Source: an uncultured Lachnospiraceae bacterium
GTDB lineage: Bacteria; Bacillota; Clostridia; Lachnospirales; Lachnospiraceae
Direction of reading: 5' to 3'
Assembly (NCBI GenBank): GCA_949076555.1
Contig: CARUOB010000024.1
Span: forward strand, 1-39,356
Length of the DNA: 39,356 nucleotides
Shown here: positions 24,068 through 32,014 of the stretch, piece by piece
Position numbering within the stretch: position 1 is the first letter of the stretch
Layout of the letters: each line of letters begins with the position of its first letter
The notes under the pieces: generated by a model
Told to the model about the DNA's origin: nothing
Databases searched by the model: none
Seen by the model: only the letters and a program-made list of their open reading frames with translations
Made by a program: the position numbers and the translations under genes

Positions 24068-24072
24068 GTCAA
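24044..24072 (-). promoter_or_regulatory. Full-consensus leftward promoter of the accessory island
   Basis: Minus strand: TTGACA (24072-24067), 17-base spacer, TATAAT (24049-24044). It should drive transcription leftward unless operator 2 is occupied. Confidence 0.8.
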
Positions 24073-24096
24073 GAACATCTTAGGAGTTTATAGAAT

Positions 24097-24333
24097 ATGT
24101 TCAGTACTCGTCTTAAAGAAATGCGTAAACTCAGAGGCTATACGGCCCAATATATGGCAACCCAACTTCATACAGGTATTAGAAATTATCGAAAATATGA
24201 AAGTAATGATGCAAAACCGACCCTTGACGGGCTTATTTTGCTTGCCGATATCTTAGATGTCTCCATAGATTATCTTCTTGGCCGAGATAATTTTCTTCGT
24301 GCTCATGGAATCAACTTGGAGGAAAATGCTTGA
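24097..24333 (+). CDS. Small XRE-family repressor
   Basis: 78 aa, a single helix-turn-helix domain: 'FSTRLKEMRKLRGYTAQYMATQLHTGIRNYRKYESNDAKPTLDGLILLADILDVSIDYLLGR'. No peptidase domain, so it cannot self-cleave like CI/LexA; release may need an antirepressor such as the ORF6N or Rha proteins nearby (inference). AGGAG lies 10 bases upstream. It is divergent from the leftward island promoter and is flanked by the twin operators. Its stop codon overlaps the antisense promoter of toxin locus A. Confidence 0.88.
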   Translation: MFSTRLKEMRKLRGYTAQYMATQLHTGIRNYRKYESNDAKPTLDGLILLADILDVSIDYLLGRDNFLRAHGINLEENA

Positions 24334-24358
24334 AATGACTGGGCTACTGTGTTATATT
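24330..24358 (+). promoter_or_regulatory. Antisense-RNA promoter of toxin locus A
   Basis: TTGAAA (24330-24335), 17-base spacer, TATATT (24353-24358). It points toward the 3' end of the minus-strand toxin gene, convergent with the toxin promoter. Confidence 0.65.
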
Positions 24359-24364
24359 GAACGT

Positions 24365-24465
24365 AACGAGGGAAAACCATAGATGCGGCTACCCTCAACA
24401 ATGTATAAACTGTTATATGTTAACAGCCGTCACTATTGGTGGTAGTGGCGGCTATCTTTTTCCCT
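24365..24465 (+). ncRNA. Candidate antitoxin RNA of locus A
   Basis: About 100 nt from the TATATT promoter to the stem (24425-24453) and U-run. Its 5' part (24370-24396) contains AACCATAGA and GCGGCTACCCTC, which also occur near the 5' end of the toxin mRNA. This is the mirrored-leader layout of par/Fst systems. It overlaps the toxin stop codon. Expression is inferred. Confidence 0.6.
24425..24465 (+). terminator. Shared 3' hairpin of toxin locus A
   Basis: AGCCGTCACTA and TAGTGGCGGCT pair over 11 positions (one G-U) with a 7-base loop. On the plus strand ATCTTTTT follows, a good intrinsic terminator for the antitoxin RNA. The stem overlaps the toxin stop codon. Confidence 0.75.
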
Positions 24466-24544
24466 TGAAGACTGTGTAACACAGCCCCACAAGGGCGACA
24501 ATGAATATTCCAACTTGGACTAAGTCCGCATATGTAATATACAT
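24452..24544 (-). CDS. Holin-like type I toxin peptide, locus A
   Basis: 30 aa, too short for most gene finders. It reads MYITYADLVQVGIFIVALVG and ends in a basic tail (FKGKR), the 'YADLxQxxIFIxAL' pattern of the putative holin-like toxin (Hol_Tox) family. One membrane helix. GGAGGG lies 6 bases before the ATG at 24544 and can pair with CCCTCC about 20 bases upstream, which would hide the ribosome site. An antisense RNA unit converges on it. Confidence 0.8.
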   Translation of the reverse strand: MYITYADLVQVGIFIVALVGLCYTVFKGKR

Positions 24545-24631
24545 TGGCATCCCTCCTTTCTTTCGTCTGGAGGGTAGCCCCTCCGAAACGGAGGGCAGCC
24601 GCCTTGGCTCTATGGTTCTCCCATGTTTTTT

Positions 24632-24660
24632 ATCCTATCACAACACTGTTTTTTGCGCAA
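24632..24660 (-). promoter_or_regulatory. Toxin mRNA promoter, locus A
   Basis: Minus strand: TTGCGC (24660-24655), 17-base spacer, TAGGAT (24637-24632). It gives a leader of about 80 nt before the toxin start. The leader contains CCCTCCG-TTT-CGGAGGG, a strong hairpin. Confidence 0.6.
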
Positions 24661-24852
24661 CTACTCTGTCTCACGGAGTTTCCTCTGGTGAATCCCGGTT
24701 ATATCCTCCAATGTGTCCCACACTCGAATACTTCCTTCACTTTCTCCACTCTCGATTTTTTTATAATGTCGTAACCCAATATTCAGCTTATCCGCCATCT
24801 GCTGCTGTGTCAGCCCTGCTGCCGCTCTGGCTTCTTTTAAATTCTTTCTCAC
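24661..24852 (-). CDS. Small XRE-family HTH protein
   Basis: 63 aa with a GTG start (AGGAGGGG upstream). 'LKEARAAAGLTQQQMADKLNIGLRHYKKIESGESEGSIRVWDTLEDITGI' is a complete XRE domain and little else. It follows the RinA-like gene by 12 bases at the end of the early operon. Probably a regulatory factor for the switch to late expression or for the accessory island. Confidence 0.83.
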   Translation of the reverse strand: MRKNLKEARAAAGLTQQQMADKLNIGLRHYKKIESGESEGSIRVWDTLEDITGIHQRKLRETE

Positions 24853-24864
24853 GCTCTCCCCTCC

Positions 24865-25290
24865 TTAGATTTCTCCAAGATATATTCCAACCTGCATTAT
24901 AATCTTCTTTACGATCCTCTTCATCTGCCGCTCGGAATACGCCACCTCATCTATTTTTGTATAGGGCATGTTCCGGCGCCGATCTGACCAGAAACGGATC
25001 TTTATTACTTTCTGCTCCTCTGGCTTTAAACTATTATAAGCCAGTTCCACAGCCCCTATCTCTTTCTTTAGTCTTTCCGCCCGTTTTGATGTCATTTTAA
25101 GTGCTTTTGCCTCTGTAACAGACTGCGGCTTGCTATAGTCTTCCGAAAAATTCACTCCTGTAGCATGGTTCGTGGATGACGTCATCACCTGGTCTATGTA
25201 CGCATCATATTCATTTTTGGATACCGGATATCTCCGAATAATGATTTCTATTATGTGCCACGCGTCCCGATCAATCATGCCGGTTCTCAT
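24865..25290 (-). CDS. RinA/ArpU-like phage late transcription activator
   Basis: 141 aa; ATG 25278 is an alternative start. The C-terminal half 'AVELAYNSLKPEEQKVIKIRFWSDRRRNMPYTKIDEVAYSERQMKRIVKKI' is a sigma region 4-like HTH of the RinA / ArpU type. In staphylococcal phages RinA activates the packaging and structural genes. Here it is near the end of the early operon, but 4 kb of accessory genes separate it from the terminase. Confidence 0.8.
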   Translation of the reverse strand: MRTGMIDRDAWHIIEIIIRRYPVSKNEYDAYIDQVMTSSTNHATGVNFSEDYSKPQSVTEAKALKMTSKRAERLKKEIGAVELAYNSLKPEEQKVIKIRFWSDRRRNMPYTKIDEVAYSERQMKRIVKKIIMQVGIYLGEI

Positions 25291-25366
25291 CCCCTTTCCG
25301 GCGGGGCCTGCTGCCTCTCTGAACTGCCGCCCCGCCTGCTGCCGCGTTTACTGTTGCTGTGATATA

Positions 25367-26047
25367 CTAATTTTTGGAGGTAATCGCTTTCTCACATCTC
25401 TCGAACTCTATTACCCAGACCCACGGATTCATATTAGTTTGGGATTTCTTTATTGTTGAATCCCATATTCTCATAAACTCACTTCTTGCCTGCTGATATG
25501 CATTTTCCGGATCATTGAATGCTTCCGGCCTTATTACGACTCCTTCTGCAAGAAAATCATCCAGAGTCATATCATGCAGCCGCTCCACCCGCACATCTGT
25601 TACTTTTAGCCAGATGCGGGCAGCCTGTTTCGGCATATGTATCGAAGGCCGCCATGTGATGCGTTCCGGCGTTTTGCAATCTGCTTTATACAGAAAACAC
25701 CCGTCTGATATGCTGTCGCCGTCATCATATTCGATTGCCTGAAAATCGTAACAAGGCTGCATGCCTCTTGCATAATCCCCATTGCATTCAATGCAGGGCA
25801 TAAATGACCATGTTTCGCGTACATACATAATATCTCCCGCTTCATACGGTGGTCTGTATGTACATGCGATCAGCTCCGCTTCTGTCATGCCGTCATACGG
25901 TGCATACTTCCTGTCTAACTCGTGCGGTTCCTTCCTATCAGCCAACATGCACTGTGATTTCTTTACCACCCGCCTTGTAGCCGTCTTTCTGTCGTCCAGA
26001 ATCGCCCGGACCATTTCTGTGTTGAATAAAACCGGTAATATCCTCAC
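25367..26047 (-). CDS. ASCH-domain-like phage protein
   Basis: 226 aa with a GTG start overlapping the previous stop (GGAGGTG upstream). The opening 'MRILPVLFNTEMVRAILDDRKTATRRVV' and 'PYEAGDIMYVRETW', later 'WRPSIHMPKQAARIWLKVTDVRVERLHDMT', match the phage ASCH-type (PUA-like) proteins often labelled morphogenetic protein. A role in binding nucleic acid or modified nucleotides is likely for the fold; the actual function is unknown. Confidence 0.85.
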   Translation of the reverse strand: MRILPVLFNTEMVRAILDDRKTATRRVVKKSQCMLADRKEPHELDRKYAPYDGMTEAELIACTYRPPYEAGDIMYVRETWSFMPCIECNGDYARGMQPCYDFQAIEYDDGDSISDGCFLYKADCKTPERITWRPSIHMPKQAARIWLKVTDVRVERLHDMTLDDFLAEGVVIRPEAFNDPENAYQQARSEFMRIWDSTIKKSQTNMNPWVWVIEFERCEKAITSKN

Positions 26048-26967
26048 TCTTTCACCTCCGCCTCACAACTTTGAATTGCGTAATACAGTTCGTCCTCCAA
26101 GACCTGCTTATTATTATTCTCCAAAGCCTCTAATACCGTCTCTTTTTCAGCAAATACTAAGTCCGCGATAAAATGTGTCAGTCCATTTATTCCTTTTTCA
26201 CCTGCATTTTCTTTCACAAATGCCGCTATGAAATCACTTAGTTTTCCTCCATACATCCGGTCAATTGTCGCTTTCACCTGTATGTTGACATACTCTTCTC
26301 TGCTATATACAGGTTCCACCAGTCTGTTTTCCCGTTTAACCAGTCCCTTATTCTCGAGTCTTGACAGAAATGTATTTAGGGTCTGACGCTTCCAGGTCTT
26401 TCCATCCGCCTCCAGAATCGCAAGGAGCTGTGACTGCCTGATTCCCCTTCCTGATCCCCACAGTTTCTCCATCACTTCCATCTCTGCCTCCGACATGCTT
26501 ACATCCTTTTTCACTTTTCCCTCCTTAATCCTCAAACTCAATGTCCTCTGGGCGTCTGCCAGTTCCCTGCATTTTTCCGTATACAGCCTATCCACCTCCC
26601 TGAGCTGCTCCGGCGTAAGCCCGATGTCCTCATACGCTTTCAGTCTCTCCCTCAGATCTGCCATTGCCCATAAATTTGTATAAAACGACGCAATAAGCAC
26701 TTTTATACCGTTTCTGCTTTTATTTCTTAGATAAGCAATGCCGTACTCCAGGTAGTTTTCCATATATTCATCAAACTCTTCATCGTCTGCAAATTCTTCC
26801 TGCATATCTGCATATCCGGCCAGCAGCTTCTTTGCCAGTTCCCTCGCATCCATGTCTGTTTCATAATCCCTGTATCTTGCCCTTCCTTCTTCCGCATAGC
26901 ATGAATTATGTGCCAGTTCGACCATACTCATTTCTAATACATTCTTATCCGTTGTTAATCTTCCCAT
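26044..26967 (-). CDS. Phage protein with C-terminal BlaI/MecI-type winged helix
   Basis: About 307 aa from the ATG at 26967 (GGAGG upstream; a TTG at 27003 is in frame). Residues 1-85 are an acidic phage-type region. 'LRERLKAYEDIGLTPEQLREVDRLYTEKC' is common in small phage proteins. From about residue 155, 'MSEAEMEVMEKLWGSGRGIRQSQLLAILEADGKTWKRQTLNTFLSRLENKGLVKRE' is a BlaI/MecI repressor domain with its dimer tail. No sensor protease gene is near, so it is probably a phage transcription regulator. Confidence 0.8.
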   Translation of the reverse strand: MGRLTTDKNVLEMSMVELAHNSCYAEEGRARYRDYETDMDARELAKKLLAGYADMQEEFADDEEFDEYMENYLEYGIAYLRNKSRNGIKVLIASFYTNLWAMADLRERLKAYEDIGLTPEQLREVDRLYTEKCRELADAQRTLSLRIKEGKVKKDVSMSEAEMEVMEKLWGSGRGIRQSQLLAILEADGKTWKRQTLNTFLSRLENKGLVKRENRLVEPVYSREEYVNIQVKATIDRMYGGKLSDFIAAFVKENAGEKGINGLTHFIADLVFAEKETVLEALENNNKQVLEDELYYAIQSCEAEVKE

Positions 26968-26986
26968 ATATTCCTTTGCCTCCACA

Positions 26987-27793
26987 TTAAACATAATCCT
27001 CAAAAGTCATCTGCTTTATCGGCGGATCATAATTCATCCAGACTACTTCTCTCTTTCTTGAGCATACCTGCGAATACGCAGTTGTCTCATAGCGGTTCCA
27101 TCCCTTCAGCATCGTGCTGTATAGTTCCGTTTCATAGCCGCTGATAATTACCGGCCCCCTGTGCGCTATCAGGAGTGCCAGCAACTCCTCATGGTCTCCG
27201 GTATCCATTTCATGTCGGTACTGCTTTCCTTGCCGTGTATCAAGCATGTAAGGCGGATCACAGTAGATCAGCACATTATCATAATTAAATCTTGGTATAA
27301 GCTCCACTGCGGGCCGATTATCAATCTGTACACCGCGAAGCCGCTCTGCCGCCTGAACTATTTTTTCAGGAAGACTACACCAGTCCTGCGATGCGTAAGC
27401 CCTCTCTCTTCCCTGCACATCATTCTTCCAGCCAACTTTTTCGCCATTTGTACGGAATCCATGCCCCATATTAAGGCGTATGTAAAAGTTTACTGCCTGC
27501 TGTAATCTATCCTCTGGTACCGCTGCAAAGGCATCCTCATATACCTGCCTTGCATAAGGCGTGTAATATATCTCATGCGCCAATCTCTCCGGGTCCCGCC
27601 GGATACACTCAAACAAATTGACTACATTCCCATCTAGATCGTTAATAGTTTCTATATTGGATCGCGGCTTATTGAACAGTACCGCGCCGCTGCCGAAAAA
27701 CGGTTCCAGATAGGAATGATGATGCGGAAAAAAGCTGATAACCCATTTTGCAAGCGACCATTTACTCCCCGGATATTTGACAATAGCTTTCAT
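26987..27793 (-). CDS. dam: DNA adenine methylase, Dam (D12 class)
   Basis: 268 aa from the ATG at 27793 (AAGGAGA upstream). The N6-adenine class alpha order is visible: 'KYPGSKWSLAKWV' near residues 6-18, the SAM-binding 'LEPFFGSGAV' at 29-38 and catalytic DPPY at 179-182, with target-recognition sequence between. No restriction gene is adjacent, so it is an orphan methylase, likely protecting phage DNA or timing regulation. Specificity (GATC or other) cannot be read. Confidence 0.92.
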   Translation of the reverse strand: MKAIVKYPGSKWSLAKWVISFFPHHHSYLEPFFGSGAVLFNKPRSNIETINDLDGNVVNLFECIRRDPERLAHEIYYTPYARQVYEDAFAAVPEDRLQQAVNFYIRLNMGHGFRTNGEKVGWKNDVQGRERAYASQDWCSLPEKIVQAAERLRGVQIDNRPAVELIPRFNYDNVLIYCDPPYMLDTRQGKQYRHEMDTGDHEELLALLIAHRGPVIISGYETELYSTMLKGWNRYETTAYSQVCSRKREVVWMNYDPPIKQMTFEDYV

Positions 27794-27803
27794 AAAATTC
27801 TCC

Positions 27804-28085
27804 TTAATTCCCGTCAATCTGATATGTTTCCAAAGCGTATTCCGGGACCGTCGGTATCCCGAAAAACCTTTTTGCAAGTGCTACTGACATTCCCCAATTA
27901 TTTCCGGCCCTCTGATATTCCTCCGCCTTTTCATAAAACATGCTGTACACATCGCAATCGTTGCATTGATGATCCGCCACACATTTCCCGTATCTTATTC
28001 CCCCGGCTTCACTCCTGAAGGTAGAAAAACAGGAAAAGTCCACTTCTCCTGATTCTTTACCGCGCTCAATACTGTTTCCCCTCAT
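27804..28085 (-). CDS. Small Cys-motif early protein
   Basis: 93 aa with GGGAGG upstream of the ATG. 'GGIRYGKCVADHQCNDCDVYSMFYEKAEEYQRAGN' holds a C-x6-C-x2-C cluster that may bind zinc. It lies between the methylase and the HNH-like gene in the early operon. No family recognised. Confidence 0.72.
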   Translation of the reverse strand: MRGNSIERGKESGEVDFSCFSTFRSEAGGIRYGKCVADHQCNDCDVYSMFYEKAEEYQRAGNNWGMSVALAKRFFGIPTVPEYALETYQIDGN

Positions 28086-28124
28086 CCTGATCCCTCCCGT
28101 ACTCCTCCAGCCCTGCTCGCAATC

Positions 28125-28460
28125 TCATGCCCGCTCATTCTCCGTCAGATAGTTCTTTCCAAAAATCTCCCGGAAGTCCAGATCCGGGTAAGTTCTCTCG
28201 AAGGCTCTCTGCCCCTCCTTATGGAGTATTTCCGCCACTTTCGCGTTTTTATGTACCGCCTCAGGGCCGTAGAGGTGATGGTCCAGATCGAGCCATACCT
28301 TGAGACCGTACTTTTCGGAGAGTCTGCGGTTCGCTGTGCCGCCCATGACATGATGCTCCTGCCTGACAGTCTTTATGCTGTAATCTCCATGCAGGAGGCG
28401 GCAAAGATAGCACTGACCCGCCTCCTTGTCCTGCATGATGCTTTTGATCTTCTTAGACAT
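28125..28460 (-). CDS. HNH-like zinc protein
   Basis: 111 aa from the ATG at 28460 (GTGGAGG upstream; overlaps the preceding stop). 'CYLCRLL' (CxxC), 'VRQEHHVMGGTANRRLSEKYGLKVWLDLDHHLYGPEAVHKN' give the C-C-H-H pattern and beta-beta-metal look of small phage HNH / NinG-like proteins. It may be a nuclease or a recombination accessory factor. It is not next to the terminase, so a packaging role is less likely. Confidence 0.75.
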   Translation of the reverse strand: MSKKIKSIMQDKEAGQCYLCRLLHGDYSIKTVRQEHHVMGGTANRRLSEKYGLKVWLDLDHHLYGPEAVHKNAKVAEILHKEGQRAFERTYPDLDFREIFGKNYLTENERA

Positions 28461-29856
28461 TCCAGACCTCCACCATATTTTTGATGCTTTCCGCTCTCGT
28501 GATGATCTCTTTTGCGGTATCAATCAAGCCGTCCCAATCCCCTTCATCACATCGAAATCCCATTGCCTGCAGTCTATCCTTAATGATCCGTTTCTGGTTC
28601 TCGATATGCTGCCGCATACCGTCCCGATCCGTGATCTTTTCACCGGAATCCGTTACGCCTGCTGCCTCTTCGCCTTCCGCCTCCGTCCGGGTCTTTTCAG
28701 GCTTTTCCGGCTTTACATCCGGCATATATTCCGGGTAATCCGTTATGTTCATCTGGCCATCTAACTGTTCGTCTCCCGGCTGTACTGGCACCGCTCCTCT
28801 GCCGCCTTCACTGTCTGCACCACTTCCAGCACTGTTTTCTCCTGCTCCGCCTCCGGTTCCATCTTCTTTGTCCGCGGATTCAGGATCAGCTGCAGGTTCC
28901 CCAGCCTGTCCACTGTCCGCGCAAGCCTCTCCCTGCGCACTGTTTTCTTTGTCTTCCATGTCATCATCGGCTGCTGCCTCCTGTATGTTCTGGTTTTCCA
29001 CCTCTTTGGTTCCGTATTCGGGCATTTTATCCTGCCTGCCATCCTGTTCTCTTTTCCCATTCTGTTGCGACGTCGCAACAGACTCCAGCCCCCGTTTTGA
29101 TTCGGTAAGGAGGGCTTTATCAAAGATGCCGTAAACTATGTTTAAAAACGCTTCCCAGCTCATCGAGACCGGCTCCGGCTCTGTCATCAGTTTATACTTC
29201 ACGCCGGTATTCCAGTCATACAGGAATAGGAAGACGATCCCCTTTTTATGGGATGTCTGGGACGGCGCCGCCAGCTCCGCAGCCTCCTTGTACGCGGGCG
29301 GTTCCTCTTTTAGATAACGCATGATGCCGTTTACTATGTCCCTTTTGTCTTTGAAGAAGTCGATTATGCACTTTTCTAACTGCGTGCGGCTTCTTTCCTC
29401 CCCGCCTGCTGCCTCCGCGGAATCTCCCGCTTCTTTGGCTTCCGGCTCTCCTGTCTCCTGCGCGGTCTGGCTGTTAAATGCTTTCAGCTCCCTTATTTCA
29501 CGGATCGTCGTCTTCTCGGTGATGAGCTCCACCTCGCTGTCCGGCAGAGTAAGCATTTCTGACAGCTTGGAAGAGGAAAAGTTTCTAAACTCCTCTTTCA
29601 AAACAAGGGAATTTCCTCCCTCACTGTACTTCTCATTGATGGCAATAAAGCGGGAGACAGTGCTTTTTCCCAATCCGTATTCCTTCTGTGCAAACCCGAA
29701 GATATCTTCCGCGCCGTCATACATGCCGGAATCACGGATCTGTCTGAGTCTGTAACCGATGTAAACAAAGTTTTCCGCTGTTTCCGCCAGCTTCCTGCGG
29801 ATGTCCTCTTTCCACTGCGTCCATTCGTCCAGTGTGATCTGTCTGTATTCTTCCAT
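28453..29856 (-). CDS. ParB/DUF3102-like DNA-binding protein with long disordered region
   Basis: 467 aa. Residues 1-125 ('AENFVYIGYRLRQIRDSGMYDGAEDIFGFAQKEYGLGKSTVSRFIAIN') resemble DUF3102/ParB-type HTH regions. Residues about 125-260 include a folded part ('IVFLFLYDWNTGVKYKLMTEPEPVSMSWEAFLNIVYGIFDKALL'). Residues about 265-395 are low-complexity, rich in Glu, Ala, Gly and Asp. 'SVATSQQ' near residue 263 is encoded by the 22-bp form of the GTTGCGACGTCGCAAC palindrome. Role may be genome maintenance or replication. Confidence 0.75.
   Translation of the reverse strand: MEEYRQITLDEWTQWKEDIRRKLAETAENFVYIGYRLRQIRDSGMYDGAEDIFGFAQKEYGLGKSTVSRFIAINEKYSEGGNSLVLKEEFRNFSSSKLSEMLTLPDSEVELITEKTTIREIRELKAFNSQTAQETGEPEAKEAGDSAEAAGGEERSRTQLEKCIIDFFKDKRDIVNGIMRYLKEEPPAYKEAAELAAPSQTSHKKGIVFLFLYDWNTGVKYKLMTEPEPVSMSWEAFLNIVYGIFDKALLTESKRGLESVATSQQNGKREQDGRQDKMPEYGTKEVENQNIQEAAADDDMEDKENSAQGEACADSGQAGEPAADPESADKEDGTGGGAGENSAGSGADSEGGRGAVPVQPGDEQLDGQMNITDYPEYMPDVKPEKPEKTRTEAEGEEAAGVTDSGEKITDRDGMRQHIENQKRIIKDRLQAMGFRCDEGDWDGLIDTAKEIITRAESIKNMVEVWNV
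29061..29082. repeat. GTTGCGACGTCGCAAC palindrome, copy 2 (22-bp form)
   Basis: The 16-bp core is extended by TCT and AGA to a perfect 22-bp palindrome. Inside the ParB/DUF3102-like gene, again encoding VATSQQ, at the junction of its folded and disordered parts. Confidence 0.85.
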
Positions 29857-29874
29857 GATCTGCTCCTTTCTTCC

Positions 29875-32010
29875 CTACACTGCCGCCATTATGCGCGTCT
29901 GCTCCACTGCCGCCTGTTCTGCTGCCTCCTGCCCGCATTTTAACCGGACCACGTAAGCATCCAGCCACCTCTGCATCCGCTCCCTGTCCGGTTTTTTGTC
30001 GTGTGCGCCATACCACTGTCTGATGTCCTTTGTCTCCGGATCGATTTCCACAGTAATGAATGGCATATCCGGCTCATCCACTGCGCGCAGGAACAGGATG
30101 ATGGTTCTGCCCTCGTTGTGGCTGCCTAAATATCTGTCTCCTCCGACGCAGTGATGAAGTCGGCGTCCCTCTGTAATGATCTCTCCTGCATCTTTCGCCG
30201 GACGGATCAGGAACGCCCTGTCCGCGAAGTAAAACTGTTTCCGGTACCGTCTGTAGTGTTTTCTGATCAGCGGATATCTGCGAGAAGCCTCCCGGATACG
30301 CGCATCCGCTTCCTTTTTATTGCTCTCAGCCACCATTTTCGCGTGTGCCGCGTCAAGATCCTGCGGAAACAGGTACGCGGTATTTGTCATGTCATATCCC
30401 AGCGTACAGCGCATGTTTAAATAGTCCACGTAACTGCCGGCCGTGCTCCGCAGTCTGGATTCTGCCGTCATGCACCCTGTTTTATACCCGCATCCCGCAT
30501 ATTTTGCCACCCGGTTTAAAAACTTCTGTACGCTCATATGCGCAAGCACTGTACTTATCTGATCTGTGACATTTGTCTCTGCCAGATCGTCGATCTGGCT
30601 GTCTGTCCAGCGCTGGTTCAGGCGCTTTTCCATCTGCATAACTTTCAGGATATCCGTATTCCCTTTTTCCCGGATCAGATGTTTCACATGCTCTTTCCGG
30701 ATGCCAAGGAAGCCTTCCGGCCTTTGCGCATCCTCATCCAGCACGATGCCGTAATGACATTTCACAAGTCTTCCTGCCACCCCTGTAAGTCCCAGCTTTA
30801 CTAACATCTCTATCTGCGGAGTCTGAATGTACCTTTCCAGATAATCCGCCGGATTGATATCTTCCATCTCTTCTGCGCAGTACTCTTTCAAGGCGCTGTA
30901 GCGCAGGAATGTGTCTTCCATTTCTTCAAAAGTCTCCGGCATGATCTTTCCGGGTTTTATGACAATATTGTTCAGTCCGCTCAGGTTGCAGTCATCCCAA
31001 AAATCTTTTCCGCTGTACGGATTATGCTTGTTATAGTCCTTCTGTACCCTTTTCCCGGATTCAAAATAGACCCTCGCGGTCTCTACCCCGTACAATGCTT
31101 CATATGCTCCCGTCATCGCTGTTTCTTTCCCCAGGCATAACTCGTTCAGATTCCATTCTTTTTCAACCTGAACACATCTGAGTACAAAGCCCGTCTCTTT
31201 ATATTTCTGCCCGAGGAAAAGGCATCCCGACACCTTTTTCCTCCTTCCCGCACGCCCCTGCGGAATAAACAGCCCCGCTTCTTTGCACAGCGGACAGACA
31301 CCGTAATGGTTTTCCACCGGCTCCGCGATCGTCTTCTCATACTGGCTCTCATAGGACTGCCCCGGTTTCCACCTTACATCCGTCACGCCGCCGCATTTGG
31401 AACAGGCAACCGTCACCCTTGCCCCATGTCTTCTGTAAAAAAGGGTGTGTCTGTCGTGGAATATTGCTGTATCGGCATATGCTAAAATCCTTTGTTCTGG
31501 CAGTTCCGGCGTCTGTCTCTGGCGTTCCTCAAGCGCCTGCTGCCTCCGCTCATATTTCCGCGCCGACTTTTCCCTGTATTTCTCCCTTGCTATATCCTTC
31601 TGCCGCTGGTTAATAAAATCCCACCAGCTTTCTTCCCTCCTGGCTGTTTCCTCGGTGAAGGCCTTGATCCGCTCCAGATCTTTATGCGAATATAAGACAT
31701 TTTCCTTTTCCAGTTCTTCACGGCTCCGCCATTCGTGATCATCATCCCTCCAGATCTGTCCGCCTCTGATCCTATCCGCTGACCATGTCCCGGTTCCCGG
31801 AAAGAACGTCCCGAAATCCTTTTCTGTAAGAACGATCCGCACTGCGGGGATATCCATGCTGCCTTTTTTGTTCCTGTACACCTCTATGAACAGATGCGGC
31901 TCCTCCGCGATCTTTCTTATATCCGTCACGGCAACATATCTCACTGCTCCTTTTCTGCGTAATGACGGCAGCGTCAGAAAGGGGATCTTTTCAATGGTTT
32001 TCTTTTTCAC
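29875..32010 (-). CDS. PcfJ-like protein
   Basis: 711 aa with a GTG start (GGGGAGGT upstream). The C-terminal part 'RRLHHCVGGDRYLGSHNEGRTIILFLRAVDEPDMPFITVEIDPETKDIRQWYGAHDKKPD' is the PcfJ domain found in conjugative plasmids and many clostridial phages. Residues about 195-270 hold two CxxC pairs (CSKCGG, CPLCKE), a probable zinc ribbon. Biochemical function is not known. It follows a small partner-like gene by 4 bases. Confidence 0.85.
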   Translation of the reverse strand: MKKKTIEKIPFLTLPSLRRKGAVRYVAVTDIRKIAEEPHLFIEVYRNKKGSMDIPAVRIVLTEKDFGTFFPGTGTWSADRIRGGQIWRDDDHEWRSREELEKENVLYSHKDLERIKAFTEETARREESWWDFINQRQKDIAREKYREKSARKYERRQQALEERQRQTPELPEQRILAYADTAIFHDRHTLFYRRHGARVTVACSKCGGVTDVRWKPGQSYESQYEKTIAEPVENHYGVCPLCKEAGLFIPQGRAGRRKKVSGCLFLGQKYKETGFVLRCVQVEKEWNLNELCLGKETAMTGAYEALYGVETARVYFESGKRVQKDYNKHNPYSGKDFWDDCNLSGLNNIVIKPGKIMPETFEEMEDTFLRYSALKEYCAEEMEDINPADYLERYIQTPQIEMLVKLGLTGVAGRLVKCHYGIVLDEDAQRPEGFLGIRKEHVKHLIREKGNTDILKVMQMEKRLNQRWTDSQIDDLAETNVTDQISTVLAHMSVQKFLNRVAKYAGCGYKTGCMTAESRLRSTAGSYVDYLNMRCTLGYDMTNTAYLFPQDLDAAHAKMVAESNKKEADARIREASRRYPLIRKHYRRYRKQFYFADRAFLIRPAKDAGEIITEGRRLHHCVGGDRYLGSHNEGRTIILFLRAVDEPDMPFITVEIDPETKDIRQWYGAHDKKPDRERMQRWLDAYVVRLKCGQEAAEQAAVEQTRIMAAV

Positions 32011-32014
32011 GTTC

